NCBI GenBank assembly: GCA_021904315.1
Contig: CM038920.1
Span: 19,468,001-19,532,000 of the forward strand
Length of the DNA: 64,000 nucleotides
From: Sphagnum magellanicum
Lineage: Eukaryota > Streptophyta > Sphagnopsida > Sphagnales > Sphagnaceae
Reading direction: 5' to 3'
Shown here: positions 24,531 to 36,904 of the stretch, piece by piece
Layout: every line of letters starts with the position of its first letter
Position numbering within the stretch: the first letter of the stretch is position 1
The notes under the pieces: generated by a model
What the model saw: only the letters and a program-made list of their open reading frames with translations
Told to the model about the DNA's origin: nothing
Databases searched by the model: none
Made by a program: the position numbers and the translations under genes

Positions 24531-27500
24531 AGTTACAGTCCTTAGCAATGTGACATTCCTTTTTGGGTACCCTAATTGTGACTACAACCTTCGATAAATG
24601 TCCATGTTGACATAGTGTGAAAAAACAAAGGAACTCGCTATTTCTTACTTGGGCAAATTATCTTAAGGGTTAATTACCTTGGATGCATTAGAATGAAAAA
24701 AATGTTGGATGATCAAACCTTGGAAGGAAGAGATAGCAATCAAGTTTGGAGGGTTCAAAAGAATCAAAATATGGATGAAAGAGGAGATTGAACCTTCATT
24801 GGGTGTGAATGTTTTCATCCTATGATGATTAGAAGAAAAAGGATTCATAGGATGGATTCTTTTCAAGTTTCATTGGCTTGTGGGATTGAAGGCAACCATG
24901 ATTGGAGGATCATCAATCCCCTTCAACCTTCAATAGTTCATGAGACAAAGAATATCAATTGATTAAAGGAAAAAGGCAAGGAAAGGATTCCTTGCACCTC
25001 ATAGGCCAAGGGAAGGAAGCTCCATTGGGGGGAATCTTATGTGTTGAGCTCATTTTGTCTCATTCTCTTGTTCTTTCCCTATCATGACTTATGGTTAAAG
25101 ACACATTACTAAAAAAAAGATTAAATTGAAAATGGTAAAATTATTAATGTGGCGAGAAAACAATGCATAAATCAAGGATCAAACTTATGTTATGAAAATC
25201 ATTTGATTAATCTTTGGATTCCCCATTCATATAAGGGGTGCGATCATAATCAAATGAACCAATAGTGACAAAGGACTCAAAGACCACAATCCTTTTTTTG
25301 GTCATTTTCACTTTTTCATAAAAATGATTTTTTAGATGAAATATTTTGCATTATGTTATTAAAAATACATATAATTTCCTCAATACATCATTTTTTATGT
25401 ATTAAATATTGATGATTTTTTTTTAAAGTGTACAAATTTTACCAAATTTTGCATTTCAATTTGAAAATTTATCCTAATTTCAAATTGTATGAAAATATGT
25501 TAATTATTTTATGATTTTTTCCTTGTATCATAAAATAAACCTTTGCTATAAATGTCATGTACATTACACTTCATTACATGTGGTAAAAAACTTTTAAAAT
25601 TTTAGAATTGTGTTCAATAGATTTTTTAAATATTTAATTTCAATTTTCAAAATTTTCAAATTGTGAGTACTTTTTAAATGTGAATACTCAATTAACATCA
25701 TCTCAATGTTTTTCTTTTCAAAATTCCATTATTAAAAAAACATTAGCTTAATAAATTACAAAATTGATTTCTTTTGATGCAACTATTGTCCAAGTTCAAA
25801 GGTCCTTTATTAAAACCAAAACCCAAATTTTTTTTTTTTTGAATTTTTATTTTGAACTCCTCAGCACCCATATTAATCATTTAACATAACTTTGCATGAT
25901 TAACATGACATTAAAGTGGCACCACAAAAATATATCTAACAAAGTTATAATTTTGAAAGAGTTTTGGCAATCATCTGACATGGTTCTTGGCTCATTTGAT
26001 TGTGATTACACCCTAAGAGAACTTCTAGACTCACTATTGGATTCGTTCCAAATTTGATGCAATTTTAAATGGTAGGTAAATCATGTGCTCACAAAATTTC
26101 AACACCATTGGAGTTGTTTTGAAGGAGATAAAATTGCTTGAATTGTAGGAGGTTTTGGAGTTATTTCTCACAATGATAATAAAATAACTTTTGGGTTTGA
26201 GGAATATAATCCGGTTATCCACGTAAGAGGTAATATTTGAATTTTGGTATATAATGAAAAGTTGAAATTAGGATTCCAAAACACTTAGAATTGTGAAAAT
26301 TGGAGCTCTTAGCTAGTCATAGCACTTTCAAAATTGGAAAAAAAGTATTTCACCATCTTGTCACAATTTTCAACCATTACAAAAAAAAAATAACATTATC
26401 TTTGTTGGTTACGATTATTGCATAACTAATCATGTAGTTTTATGTTTGCTTTCTAATATCAAAGGATTGTAACTTCATTATTCATGTATCAAGTCCATAC
26501 TAATCATGTACGCAATACTATCTCACACCAATTATTGTGAAAAATGGTGTAGTAGCTTGCATATTTAATATGAGTTCAATAAAAAATGATAATTACTGGG
26601 GTGATTTATTATAAGGATTTCAATATTCCAAATGTAAAACAAACAATCTTCCAACCACTTCCACAAATGCAAAACAAATAGTTTTCTAACCGTTTCCACA
26701 ATGGACATTGTTATTATCTCAACCAACTTGGAAATTTGAAAAATCAACAAAGTTCACAAATTAAAAGTAGGAACCTAAATGCATGTTGCATTTTTTTCTA
26801 TGTAGGTGTCATATCTTGCAATCCCTACCTTGTAAGGCAAGGATGTTGTGTTGAGAATCATTATAAAATATAATAGCTTCAAGGGATTTTGCCCCTAGAA
26901 ATTAAGCAAGATGATTCAACCTAATTTGGTTGTAAAAATTCGCATTCATCTCTTGACATTTTGTTTTCTCTACCACCTCCTCAAATATGCATCTAGCCCC
27001 AAGTGACTTTGTCACCAATCCATAATCCACAAAACTAAATATGAAACTATTTTTTCCAATAATGGTTATGGCACCGATCAAACACAAAATTTCACGTAAT
27101 TCTTTCAAAATGTGACAATGTTATTGAAAACATTCAAATACACATGTCATAACCAGTTTTTTATTTTGGTTTGAAAATTTGCACAAATGTGAAAAATAAA
27201 TATGAAAAGGAAATATTTGATCACTTATTTTTTGGAAAAAAAAGTCATTAGATTTGCAAAAAATTGAAAATCATGTTGGAACATTTTCCTTTGGTTTTGG
27301 TTTGGTAATTTTTAAAAAAATGTTTAGAAAGGTTTTTAGAACATGTCATCATTTAATGTGAGATCCTTTTAGTTCTCATAACCAATGCGATGTTAAAAAA
27401 TGAAAAAAAAATCATGACAATTTTTCATTTACCACAACATGATGATGTATATTAAAATATATATAATTTTTTATTTTTCCCCTAACTATGACCAATTTAT

Positions 27501-28380
27501 CATACAATATCAATTGTTGATATTAAATTAATGACATGGCCATTGTGTATAACACACCTTGTTATGTAGGTGCCAATACTGAGATCCTCAACAAGCAACT
27601 CATCGCGTCGTGATTTCGCCTTGTATGGTGAGTTCAAAATGAAACCAAAAACTTTCCATATTGAATGTGAAATGTTTCATCTAAGATGCATGATGAAAAC
27701 TACCCATCCATCTTATATGAGCAGATGAATGTCCACATGTCACTCACATAGTGGGTCAAGGTTGAGCCAAAATTTTATCCCCAAATCCAGCATAGATGCG
27801 GAAGCTCTTCCCTATGGGCAGAGCCAACAAATAGGGCAAAGGCTCCACCAATGCCTTTACACATTATGAGTAGAGGTATGAAGATTAATATTATGCTTAG
27901 AATCAAGAATCCATGTAAACAACTATTATTTATAGAAATCCCTTGGTCCTAGAGTCCCAACATTGAAAAAACCAATACAAGACACCAATTGTTGTCACAC
28001 TTTTCTAAGTGACCCCTGATGATGAACAACATTTCATTCATTGGATCTCCTTCATGAACTATGAATGTGGCCTCTACGTTAGAATAGGCTTTAATTGCTC
28101 ATAAATAACATCCAAAAATTGTCATCCATCTGGTCAAATAATAGAACCTCTACATACGATTTGCCCATTATGGGTGTAATGAAGGACAACCATGTACTTA
28201 CACCCCCTAAAAAAAAAGGGGTTGGTTTCAGGGGACTAGGCTAGTTGAATCATTTAGATGATTTTTTCACTATATTCAAATAACATTTATTGACTACTCC
28301 CTAATTTTGATTCATTAAATAGTTTGATTAGCCTAGCTGGGTTGTTATTAAAAGTCTCCCACCTATTTGTTGTCCCAGTT
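24528..28380. other. AT-rich stretch without a confirmed gene
   Basis: Region 24,640-25,080 is slightly richer in G and purines but has no consistent frame. The minus-strand frame 26,902-27,108 (68 codons, containing SLGARCIFEEVVEKTK) looks protein-like yet has no known motif or continuation. Region 27,560-27,860 keeps some CpG ('catcgcgtcgtgatttcgcc') without a long frame. I find nothing else. Confidence 0.45.
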
Positions 28381-28436
28381 TCAGGTTAATGGGTGGGGTG
28401 AGAAACGCGATCCAACAGCGGTTTCAGCTTTCTTGC

Positions 28437-28680
28437 GTCGGGCCTACCATCGCCACTATCCTTGCTGCAATGCCAGTTCGTTGTAACAGGAGCAGATTTT
28501 GGGAGAGGAGCGTTGAAGTGGGGAAGAGGAGGAGGAACGACGGTATTGCGACAACGAATCCGGGCGCCCGGGCAGGAAAATCTGCGAAGAAAATCTACGG
28601 AGGTGTGCTAAAAGAGGTCGGGCCCACCATCGCCACTGTCCTCGCTGCAACGCCAGCTTGCTGCAGTAAGAGTGGGAGGA
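28437..28680 (+). repeat. Tandem ~181-bp duplication in the LINE 5' region
   Basis: The phrase 'tcgggcctaccatcgccac' at 28,437 recurs as 'tcgggcccaccatcgccac' at 28,618, followed by matching 'ctgcaa.gccag.ttg'. The segment is unusually GC- and CpG-rich. Tandem 5' monomers with promoter activity are known in some LINEs. Here that role is inferred. Confidence 0.7.
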
Positions 28681-28733
28681 GCCCCCCACCCCGTGCTCAT
28701 TCACCTGTTGAATGCTATTGAATTGCCACTGAA

Positions 28734-29680
28734 ATGATGGCCGAGTACGAAGCCTCACAGTTTCACCCTCGCAGTCTGAAGTGTGTCCTGAGCCTCGACG
28801 GCAAGCAAGCCCAGGCCATTTGCGCGCTCTACAGCTTGTCAGGGAAAACGAAGGTAGAACAACATCTAGCAATTATTGACCATTTTTTCGAAACACTTAA
28901 CCTAAAGTTTGAGAAAAGCCAGAAGGCACAAAGTGACAACGACGACAAGTTCAACACGCTACTTGAGAATGCTCAAAAGAATATCGAAGCACAAATTGCA
29001 CAGTCGCAACAAATCTTTGAACAGGTCACCAACAACTTTCTAAAACGTATCACATCAGCCCAACAATCAGACCCTACTGCCAGTCATGACAATGAGGTTA
29101 CAAAACAGCTTGTTAAGGAGGTGGTGGAAGAGTAAGGGGGAAAATGGGTGGATGTTGTGAAGAAGATGGGCAAACAGATGGACAACTTTGTCGGCCAAGG
29201 TGAGGCCAGGGAACGCTCCTGACGCTCCTGCAGAGCACGTATCATACGATTTGATGAAACAGAAGGCGAGACAGCATAGCAACTGTTAGATAAAGTCAAT
29301 AGTCAGGTTCTATAAGGACAGATGAAGCTAACCATCAAGGCAGACAGATGAAGCTAACCATCAAGGCTGTGGCAAGAGTACGCCAGCCCCTCAGCAGGAG
29401 AGCTGAGACCAAGCTTAGGAATGTATGCACATGAGCTGTACTTGTTACTTTTGCTACAGCTGAGGACAGAAAAACTGTCTGTCAAAACTGTGTAGCCTAA
29501 AAGGCCTGGAAGAGGATTTGACCAAACAGCAGCAAAAGCAAAAGAGGGCATCATGGCATCTATTTGAGAAGGCCAAAGTGGAAAAGAAAAAAACTTACTA
29601 GCGTGGCGCAGACCTTTACATCAATGACACCAAAGTCACAGCCGAGCACTAGGGGTGCTGGGACTAGAGAGCATTATGAG
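28734..29680 (+). pseudogene. LINE ORF1 (decayed)
   Basis: The open part, 28,734-29,135, encodes 133 residues. Residues ~50-105 form a long charged helix (LKFEKSQKAQ, LENAQKNIEAQIAQSQ), consistent with the coiled coil of LINE ORF1 proteins, which form RNA-binding trimers in the ribonucleoprotein particle. After the TAA at 29,133-29,135 the same frame continues with WVDVVKKMGKQMDNF and ARIIRFDETEGE, then further stops. A 25-bp tandem duplication at 29,317-29,367 disturbs the frame. The second part resembles the RNA-recognition-like segment of ORF1, but I see no diagnostic motif. It lies directly upstream of the endonuclease, as expected. The assignment rests mainly on position and the coiled coil. 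Confidence 0.7.
29317..29367 (+). repeat. 25-bp tandem duplication inside ORF1
   Basis: 'cagatgaagctaaccatcaagg' occurs twice in direct succession (about 29,318 and 29,343). A replication slip in the LINE is the simplest reading. Confidence 0.85.
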
Positions 29681-30240
29681 TCTCCCTATGGAACATCCAT
29701 GGGGGGACAAACACGAAGCTAAGTACCAGTTCACATATACAGAGACTGTTTGATGACTCAGATGTTGTTGCATTGACTGAAACACACTTGTTCCCTAATG
29801 AAACACCACTACATATGCCTGGTTTTCAATGTTTACACAATCCACGCCCTGCATTTGACATGAGCTCAGTCAGAGTAGTAGTGAAGCATAGTGGTGGTGT
29901 TGTAGTATTTGTGAATGACTCATGGTCAGATTGTGTATCCCTATGGAATCAGAACACAGATGGCACCAGGTTGTGGCTGCAGTTCCAGCGCTCGGGGGCT
30001 ACACCGTTGTTTTTGGTTGTAGTGTATGCTCCACCCAAAGGGTCCCCATATGCTGATGAAGGCTTGTTTGATAACATTGCTGCAAAGGTCGACATGATTC
30101 AAGATCTTGGGGGCAGTATTTTACTGACTCGTGATTTCAATGCAAGGACCAGTGCAGTTAATGACTATGTTGATTGTCGTTACTTTGCTGACCACATGCC
30201 TAACATGCTGCCATTGGGGAATGACTTCCCGGAGGTTTGA
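29680..30240 (+). pseudogene. LINE ORF2, N-terminal half of the endonuclease
   Basis: From 29,689 a frame reads WNIHGGTN, then DVVALTETHL (the E of the metal site), VVVYAPPKG and LTRDFNAR (the D and N of the DFNA box). This is the apurinic-like endonuclease (exonuclease-endonuclease-phosphatase fold) that nicks target DNA to prime reverse transcription. The frame is open for 156 codons from 29,773. An in-frame TGA at 29,677 separates it from ORF1. The domain stops near NMLPLGNDFPEV and its remainder lies 7.5 kb away at 37,745, because other DNA is inserted here. The usual family glycine before DFNA is altered (LTRDFNA). Confidence 0.9.
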
Positions 30241-30699
30241 TGATTCTTTGAGGTTTTTGAAATAACTGGAACCAACAATTATTTGATTCAATCTTTTTAC
30301 CTTATCTTTGTAATGGTAGTTCACATAAAGAAGATATTGGGATATCAAAAATGTGAGAAGTGATCAAAAAAATCATTTGGTCATCTATTTATATTATCTT
30401 GCAGCATTGGCATTGCAATTTTCATGAAACATCAATTAAAATGATAATATGTACTGGATCACATTCAATGTTGGAACAATTTCAAATCCACAATATTGTA
30501 GCATGTTATTTACTAATTCACTTTGGGAGCATCTGTTAAACATGTAAATGCTCTTGTACTGGTTTAGAAAATGGCATTAAAGTTCAATAATAGAGCAAAT
30601 AGAAAAATCGAAATCCTAGGAGAAAATGGGTCCCAAAGTGAAGGAAATCATTGCGATTTACCAATTGATAATACCCAACAATTTCGATTGCATGGGCAA

Positions 30700-31180
30700 C
30701 ATTGATTTCGTATCTGTTATGCATTTATAGACCATGTGGTGTACGTCCTTGCAGAAAACAAGGCTTGAAAAGCCATGGTAGGCATGGGAACCATTGACTT
30801 TTCACTTATGTATGTACAGACCATGTGGTGCATGTCCTGGCAGAAAACAAGGCTCGAAAAGCTGTGGTAGGCATGGGAACCATTGAGTTTTTAGTTTTGT
30901 ATATTGTATTTATAGACCATGTGATTACATCCTTGGACAAAACAAGCGAAGTTGTAATCTGACAATTTGGTAATGCATGGGCAACATTGATTTCATTTTT
31001 TACATTTATGTATTTATAGAGCATGAGCTGAACAACCTGACACAAAAGAAGGCTTGAAAAGGTGTGGTACGCATGACTCTTTACTCTTCTGTATTGTATT
31101 TATAGACCATGTCATGTACGGTCTTACACAAAACAAGGCTTTGGAAATATGTGGTACGCATGGCCTCAATAGGAAGTGGA
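30700..31180. repeat. ~90-100-bp tandem array, about five units
   Basis: 'atttatagaccatgtggtgtacg' and variants recur at about 30,724, 30,814, 30,907, 31,011 and 31,099, each followed by 'aaaacaaggcttgaaaag..tggta.gcatgg'. Units are diverged and vary between 88 and 104 bp. Confidence 0.85.
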
Positions 31181-31427
31181 ATCTAAGGTGTGGTCCTGCT
31201 TGCTTGATTGCGGCCGATTGGCATAAAAAGTGGCTTTACGCGAATGTCGTGCCCATCCGCGTACCCAGGATAGCTTCTCCTGAAATAAGGCTTGAAGAAG
31301 GTATGTTCATTTATAATTTGTGTTGGCATAGGCACCAATGACTTTGGTTTAGTTTCATAACGCACTCTGACAAATCTCCTAATGTATTTGGAGGGCACCT
31401 TATACATCCATGAACTTCCCTACTAGA

Positions 31428-32340
31428 AACTAGTTGGTCCCTTCTGGGACCTGGAGTGGAGGTAGGCCTAACGCTGTCTTTTATTGACTACGTCCGTCTC
31501 TCTTTCAACTAGAGTAGTACTGCTCCTGCAGCACTAACCTAAACGTTGTCAACTTGGGTCACTAGAGAGAGTCAACATAGACACAGCGGATGATGATGTT
31601 ACACTCTTCCTCTGCAATAATACCCAGTTCATTACCTATTAAGAAGAGGTGAGGACTTCGAAAATTTCACATAGCCTGTTATTTCCAGCAACTACAAACA
31701 CACTGAATGATTGCTAGTCACAATATGAGACTTGGAAAGAAGAACAGTACTAATTTGGAACAGTTGGACTATTTACAGGATCTTAACAGACTGTTGTTCT
31801 CCAACATTGTAGACCAAGCTGCCCAAAAAACAGAATCCTACTTAGCCTACTAAATGGCGGGGGGGGGGATAAACAAGCCATCAAAGCAGCAGTTGCAAAA
31901 TCACTGGCATACATAAGTCTTCTTCAGCACCTGGACGCTTTCTACAACTGATGTCCACAGACATGTCTCTGATGGATTCAATGATACAAATGAGATCAGA
32001 GGGAATTTTCACAAGAGCCCTATGAATTATACGGTCTTGGACTTCTTGTGTAACTCTAGCTCACCTTTTTTTTTTCCCCCAAATAAATATTGCTGCTAGT
32101 GAGAACCGGCATGTAGGTTGCAATAGCCTGTCATTGTGCCCTTTATTAGTACCCAACATATTTATTAAAAAACAATTCCCCAATAACAGGGCAACACTAG
32201 CCTCAATGCCTTGATTGTTTTCATAAAAAAATTGTGGACTCTGAGAAACTTTTTCAAATTCCCATCTAGCAAAAATGATGCCACGTGGCGCCCTGAAAAT
32301 TCAGATTGCATTTTGAGCCCTCAGGCCTACCTCCACTAAA
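31428..32340. mobile_element. 912-bp repeat with 15-bp terminal inverted repeats, copy 2
   Basis: It is nearly identical to 17,059-17,970 and in the same orientation, with the same inverted ends (agtggaggtaggcct near 31,455 and its complement near 32,323). The flanks outside the shared block are unrelated ('ctactag' left, 'gaggagg' right). The few differences imply that the copies separated much later than most repeats here. It lies within the LINE insertion. Confidence 0.65.
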
Positions 32341-33224
32341 GAGGAGGATGTTAAATAAGCAATGGGTCCTTATTGAAGACAGTACAGAAGTGCTGTCTGC
32401 TTCTTCTTTTTTTCTTCTGTACACTTAGCCTGATTTTTTTTTAATTTAAAAGATGAATGATGCCCAAACACAAAATTTGCACCCTATATTATGCACTCTC
32501 TGAATCTGTAATGGACACTAGGTGGCATATTAAATAATAGCACACAAATTTGTGTTTGGGCAGCAGCAAGATGGGTCTGGTCATCATCAAACACATCTTG
32601 GTCGAGCAACTAGGCACTCGGTGAAAAAGAAATCAAATTGTATTTCTGTCAGTCTGCAATAAGGAAAAATAAGCATAATTTCCCTCCCACTTTTGAGAAG
32701 TAGGTGTAAGAACCCTTCTCCTCCTTCACCTCTTGATCTACAAATGCCTAGGTGTAGGATAATATCTGGCTTGTGCTTTGTCATGCTTAAAGCCAAGGTG
32801 TGAGACATGTGTGAGACTCCCAAAATATGGAGTCTGACTTGGCTATCACCTCACAAGCGTTTTAAAAAAAATAAACCTTGAAGTGTGCACAACTGGCATC
32901 ACTCTTGTCCTTTTGTTTGCCAAAGTAACTTCCCTGACAATTTTGGCATACGAATAGGTCGCCCCTTGATCACTTGCTAACTCTATTTTTGGCATACATA
33001 ATTTTTTCAAAAGAAGTTTTTAAATCTAATTTGTTTTGCCTAAGTCCAATTGGCACTTATTCTTAAAAACAACACTAATTCGCATTTTTTTGCTCTTTTT
33101 AACTGGTAATGGCCTCATTATAAAGGAAAATTTCTTGAGTAAAGAACTCTTATGCAAACAATCATATCCAAATGTTGCCCCAACCAATTGTGCAATTTGT
33201 CATTCACAAATGAAAGAATGGAAA
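32341..33224. other. No gene identified; part shared with 18.9 kb
   Basis: Region 32,700-32,800 resembles 18,880-18,970. The minus-strand frame 32,587-32,823 (78 codons) has no known motif and overlaps this repeat, so it is not called as a gene. The rest is AT-rich. Confidence 0.45.
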
Positions 33225-33765
33225 AAATAAGTTTATCTTCCAGTTGAACCTAGCATAGAAACAATTATTATTTCTACACGCTTTGTATATTCATTTAAAT
33301 GTTGACACAATAATGAATTGTTAGTAATTGTCACCCATAACTTTGTAACTAGATTCATATCAAATGCTTCAACCATATAGCCTTAGCTACTTGTGTTTTC
33401 ATAGTGAACTTAAAACATGGACAATTGCATATGTAGGAGATTAACATTCAAAAGGTTTAGCAACTTGATCTAATGAAGGTTTCAACCTCTTCAATTTAGT
33501 GTCTCTTGATGACACTAAGATGTAAAGAAAAAGAAACTTTGCATTTGGTTGCATCCAAAATTGAAGATACACAATGCTGAGGGCATTTATCAATTGTGAA
33601 TCCATAAGATGTTTTTCTAATTTTGTCACAAGCATTTTAACTGTAACAACACATTGGCATTTCACTTGTGTAATGGATGCCAAAACAAAATCCCTACACA
33701 CATGTTGATTTGCCCCAACAACTTCTTAAAAAATGTGAGCTTAATAGGAACGAACAACCATATGG
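33225..33765 (-). pseudogene. hAT-type transposase relic (C-terminal part)
   Basis: Read on the minus strand, 33,701-33,441 is open for 86 codons and contains LVTKLEKHLMDSQLINALSIVYLQFWMQPN. This resembles the helical segment before the dimerisation region of plant hAT-like proteins ('L..ALSIV.PQ.W.QP'). Further on (33,370-33,225) another frame reads KLWVTITNNSLLCQHLNEY, VEIIIVSMLGS and FFHSFIC, matching the order KLW..., VEI..VLGSVE.ER.FS.L.F.K in hAT dimerisation domains. Stops and a frame change separate the pieces, so it is not functional. The DDE-bearing N-terminal half is not seen. The hAT assignment comes from memory of the family pattern and needs a search. Confidence 0.5.
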
Positions 33766-34539
33766 AAAGATAAGGTTTATGTACTGTTATTGATATTAGT
33801 ATCTTGGGTGATGGTGGTAGAATTGTTGTCCACCATGTCAAAAAAAACTTGGAAATGTTCATGTTGGTAATTTGTGAATGGATCATAATACATCATGAAA
33901 AAGTCAACTTAATAAATCTTGACCGCTACTACATAATTGCAAATGAAAACAACCCTTGAGCAAACTTGATCAAAACATTAACTACCTACAACAATGGCAA
34001 CAAACAGGACGAGGTTAACACTATGTGAAGATTACAAAAGAGGTTGGTCCATTCAACCTTGCTTGAACAACCACTAGTACAAAATGTGGGCATAGTTCAC
34101 TTAACTTAAATCACTATGGGGTCTTCATAATGAAATAATTTTACCTAATCCTAAATCCCAATCCACCATAGTTGAACTAGGTCACTATGTAATGGGCTTG
34201 TTTCATTATATAATTCATTGAATCTATTGTAGTAGAATTGGGTCACTATGCAATGGACCCAATTCACTATGTAATGTATATAATCCATTCATAGGTCAAT
34301 GGGGACCTTGTGTTTTGAACCCAATTTGTTATATATTGAACTTAATTGATTTTAAAATATTTACAATTATTAAATAAATGGGTTATGCAATTGAAAAAAT
34401 TAGCTATATATGTGTTTACTTTTGTTACAACCCAAAATGGTGTTTCAATGCCATTGGTTTATGTCACATAAATGTTAACCCAATATGGATCTTTGGTGAC
34501 AATGTTCACAAGTGCATTAACAAAAATGTGAATAGGAGA
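33766..34539. repeat. AT-rich segment with 'tcactatg' repeats
   Basis: From about 34,100 to 34,330 the phrases 'gggtcactatg.aatgg' and 'acccaattcactatgtaatg' recur several times without strict period. The remainder shows nothing. The open frame 33,662-33,886 (-) overlaps the hAT relic in another frame and is ignored. Confidence 0.5.
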
Positions 34540-35620
34540 AAAACAACTTAAGTTGGAATAGCTTAAAATAACTAAAAATAGGTTATAAAAAAATTATAAT
34601 AACCAAAAATAGCCTAAGGTGGAATGGTTTAAAATAACAAAAAATAAGAACTAGCAAAAAGTAACATAAGGTGGAATAGTTTTAAATAACCAAAAATAAC
34701 ATAAAATAACAAAAAATAACCTAGGGTGGAATAACTTAGAATTGTCAAAAATAGCCTAAGGTGAAATATCCTACAACAACTAAAAATAATTTTAAATAGT
34801 TTAATTCCCAAAATTAGCCTAGGGTGAAATAATTAACAATAGAAAATTATAAAAAATAATTTAAAATAGCTCAAAATTACCTATGTTGAAATAACTTACA
34901 ATAACTAAAAATAATTGAAAATAACCTATAATAGCCAAAAATATTCTAAGGTGAAATAGCCTAGAATAGCCAAAAGTAACCAAAATATTCTAATGTGAAA
35001 TAACTTAGAATAGCCAATGTAACCAAGAATAGCCTAAAATAACCAAAAATAACATAAAAGGAAATAATTTACAATAACCAAAAGTAACCAAAAACAACCT
35101 ATAATAGTTTAAAATAGCTTAAAGTGAAATAATTTAGAATAGCCCAAAGTAATTGAAAATAACATAGAATGGTTGAAATAACTTAAAATGAAATAACTTA
35201 CAATAGCAAAAAATAACCTATAATATATTAGAATTGCCAAAAATGGTTTAAAATAACCAAATGTAACTTTAAATAGCCAAATAATTCAAAATAACCAATA
35301 AAAGCCCATAATACCCAGAAGGGGCTTAGTATGAAATAACCTAGAATAGTTTAAAATAGCCTAAAATTGCAAAAAAAAACTTAAAGTGATATAATTTACA
35401 ATAGCCAAAAGTCGTATAAAATACTTTAAAATTGCCTAAAATTACTTTAAATGAAATAACTTACAATAACGAAAAGTAACCAAAGGTAGCTTAGAATAGC
35501 CGAAAGTAGCTTAGCCTTTAGGATGAAATAACTTCGAATAGTTGAAAATATCTTAGGATGAAATAGCCTAAAATAGCCAAAAGTAGTGAGAACAACTTAA
35601 AATAACAAAAAATAGTTGAG
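34540..35620. repeat. ~1-kb degenerate minisatellite ('aaccaaaaatagcctaa')
   Basis: Units of roughly 10-20 bp, 'aataaccaaaaatagcc', 'taaggtgaaataacttagaat' and variants, fill the whole stretch. A higher-order unit of about 40-60 bp ending in 'gtgaaataact' is visible but irregular. One strand is strongly purine-biased (A-rich with few T runs). Confidence 0.85.
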
Positions 35621-36900
35621 TTTAGGTAGTAAAGTATTATATTAACAAAAGTATTATCCATTTTAGAAAAATATATTTCAAAAGAATGATTATTGAAATG
35701 TTATTGAATAACAATACTCAAATTTATTTTTGGTCAAATGATTTTACATTTTCAAAAAATAAAAATGTAATTGTCTACATTATTGAAAAAGTTTTAAAAT
35801 ATATTTTAATTATTTCAATTGGACAAAATGTCAATAAAATATGAAATTTCAAAGTTAATGTTTGTGTAATGGTTAAAATGAAGTATAAAATAATATAATG
35901 AATTTGTAAGATTTGATCACAACAAATGATGTAGTTTGGTGGTGTTCATTTCCACCTTTGGGGTTCAAGGATCAAACGTCACCATGGATGTGGTTATGGT
36001 CAATGATATGTTGATTGAATATTCCCCTAAGCTACATTGGTTGATTATGTGACCTACCTACCTAAGTTATGATTTTTTAATCCTAAATGAAATAGTGACA
36101 TGTATCATTACCTCATAGGATGAAATTTACAAAATTATCAATAGGATAAATAATTGTATTTTATGATTTATATAAATATGTAGATTATTAATTCAACATT
36201 ATTGCCTAGTGAAATGGTTTGGTGAATGTATTTCACTTGAGAATAATGTTGTTTCATTAGTTACTAGTGAATTTATTCAATTGTCCATAACACCCGGTCC
36301 CCATTTACTAAAGGGTTGACCATTTTTGCCATGGTAAATATGTTCAAATTCACTCAAAATCTAGTGAAAAATAAAGTGAATTTCGATGCATATTGTTGTA
36401 GTGAACATTAAAAACATGAATTTAATTAATTTTAGACTAAAATGCTGATTTCGAACTTAACTCAACATGGTGAATGCAAGGAAGGCCACTTGGTGGCCAC
36501 TAGATTCAAACAATTTTGAATAAAACTTGCAAAATTATTGCCATTTTTCATATTCCCTATAATCTTACATGCTATATTTGGGTGAGTTTAAAAACTTGAA
36601 GTGTATATGTTTATGCCAACCACAATATAGTCACATTTATAACAAAAAACATCATCAATATACAATCTTTATCTAATATAAATATTCCCTTGGAAAAAGA
36701 AACCAAATACAGAATTAATGACCAAAAACTTGCTACCTTTAAATCTTGAAATTTCAAAGCAATTTTCATACATCTCATGTGAATATCTAGTGGCCACTTA
36801 GTACAACTTGTAGAAACTTCAATTTATCAAAACACAATTTGCACTTAGTTTTAAAAAAGGACTAAAATTTGCTACCATTAAATCTCCACATTTCAAATCA
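35621..36900. other. AT-rich sequence without a gene
   Basis: A short direct repeat (36,715-36,765 and 36,855-36,905, 'ttgctacc.ttaaatct') is the only structure. No coding signal is seen. Confidence 0.5.
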
Positions 36901-36904
36901 ATTT

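Noticed and set aside
28456-28872. 138-codon minus-strand open frame in the LINE 5' region
   Set aside because: It lies antisense to the GC-rich LINE start and ORF1. GC-rich DNA keeps antisense frames open by chance, and no domain is seen.
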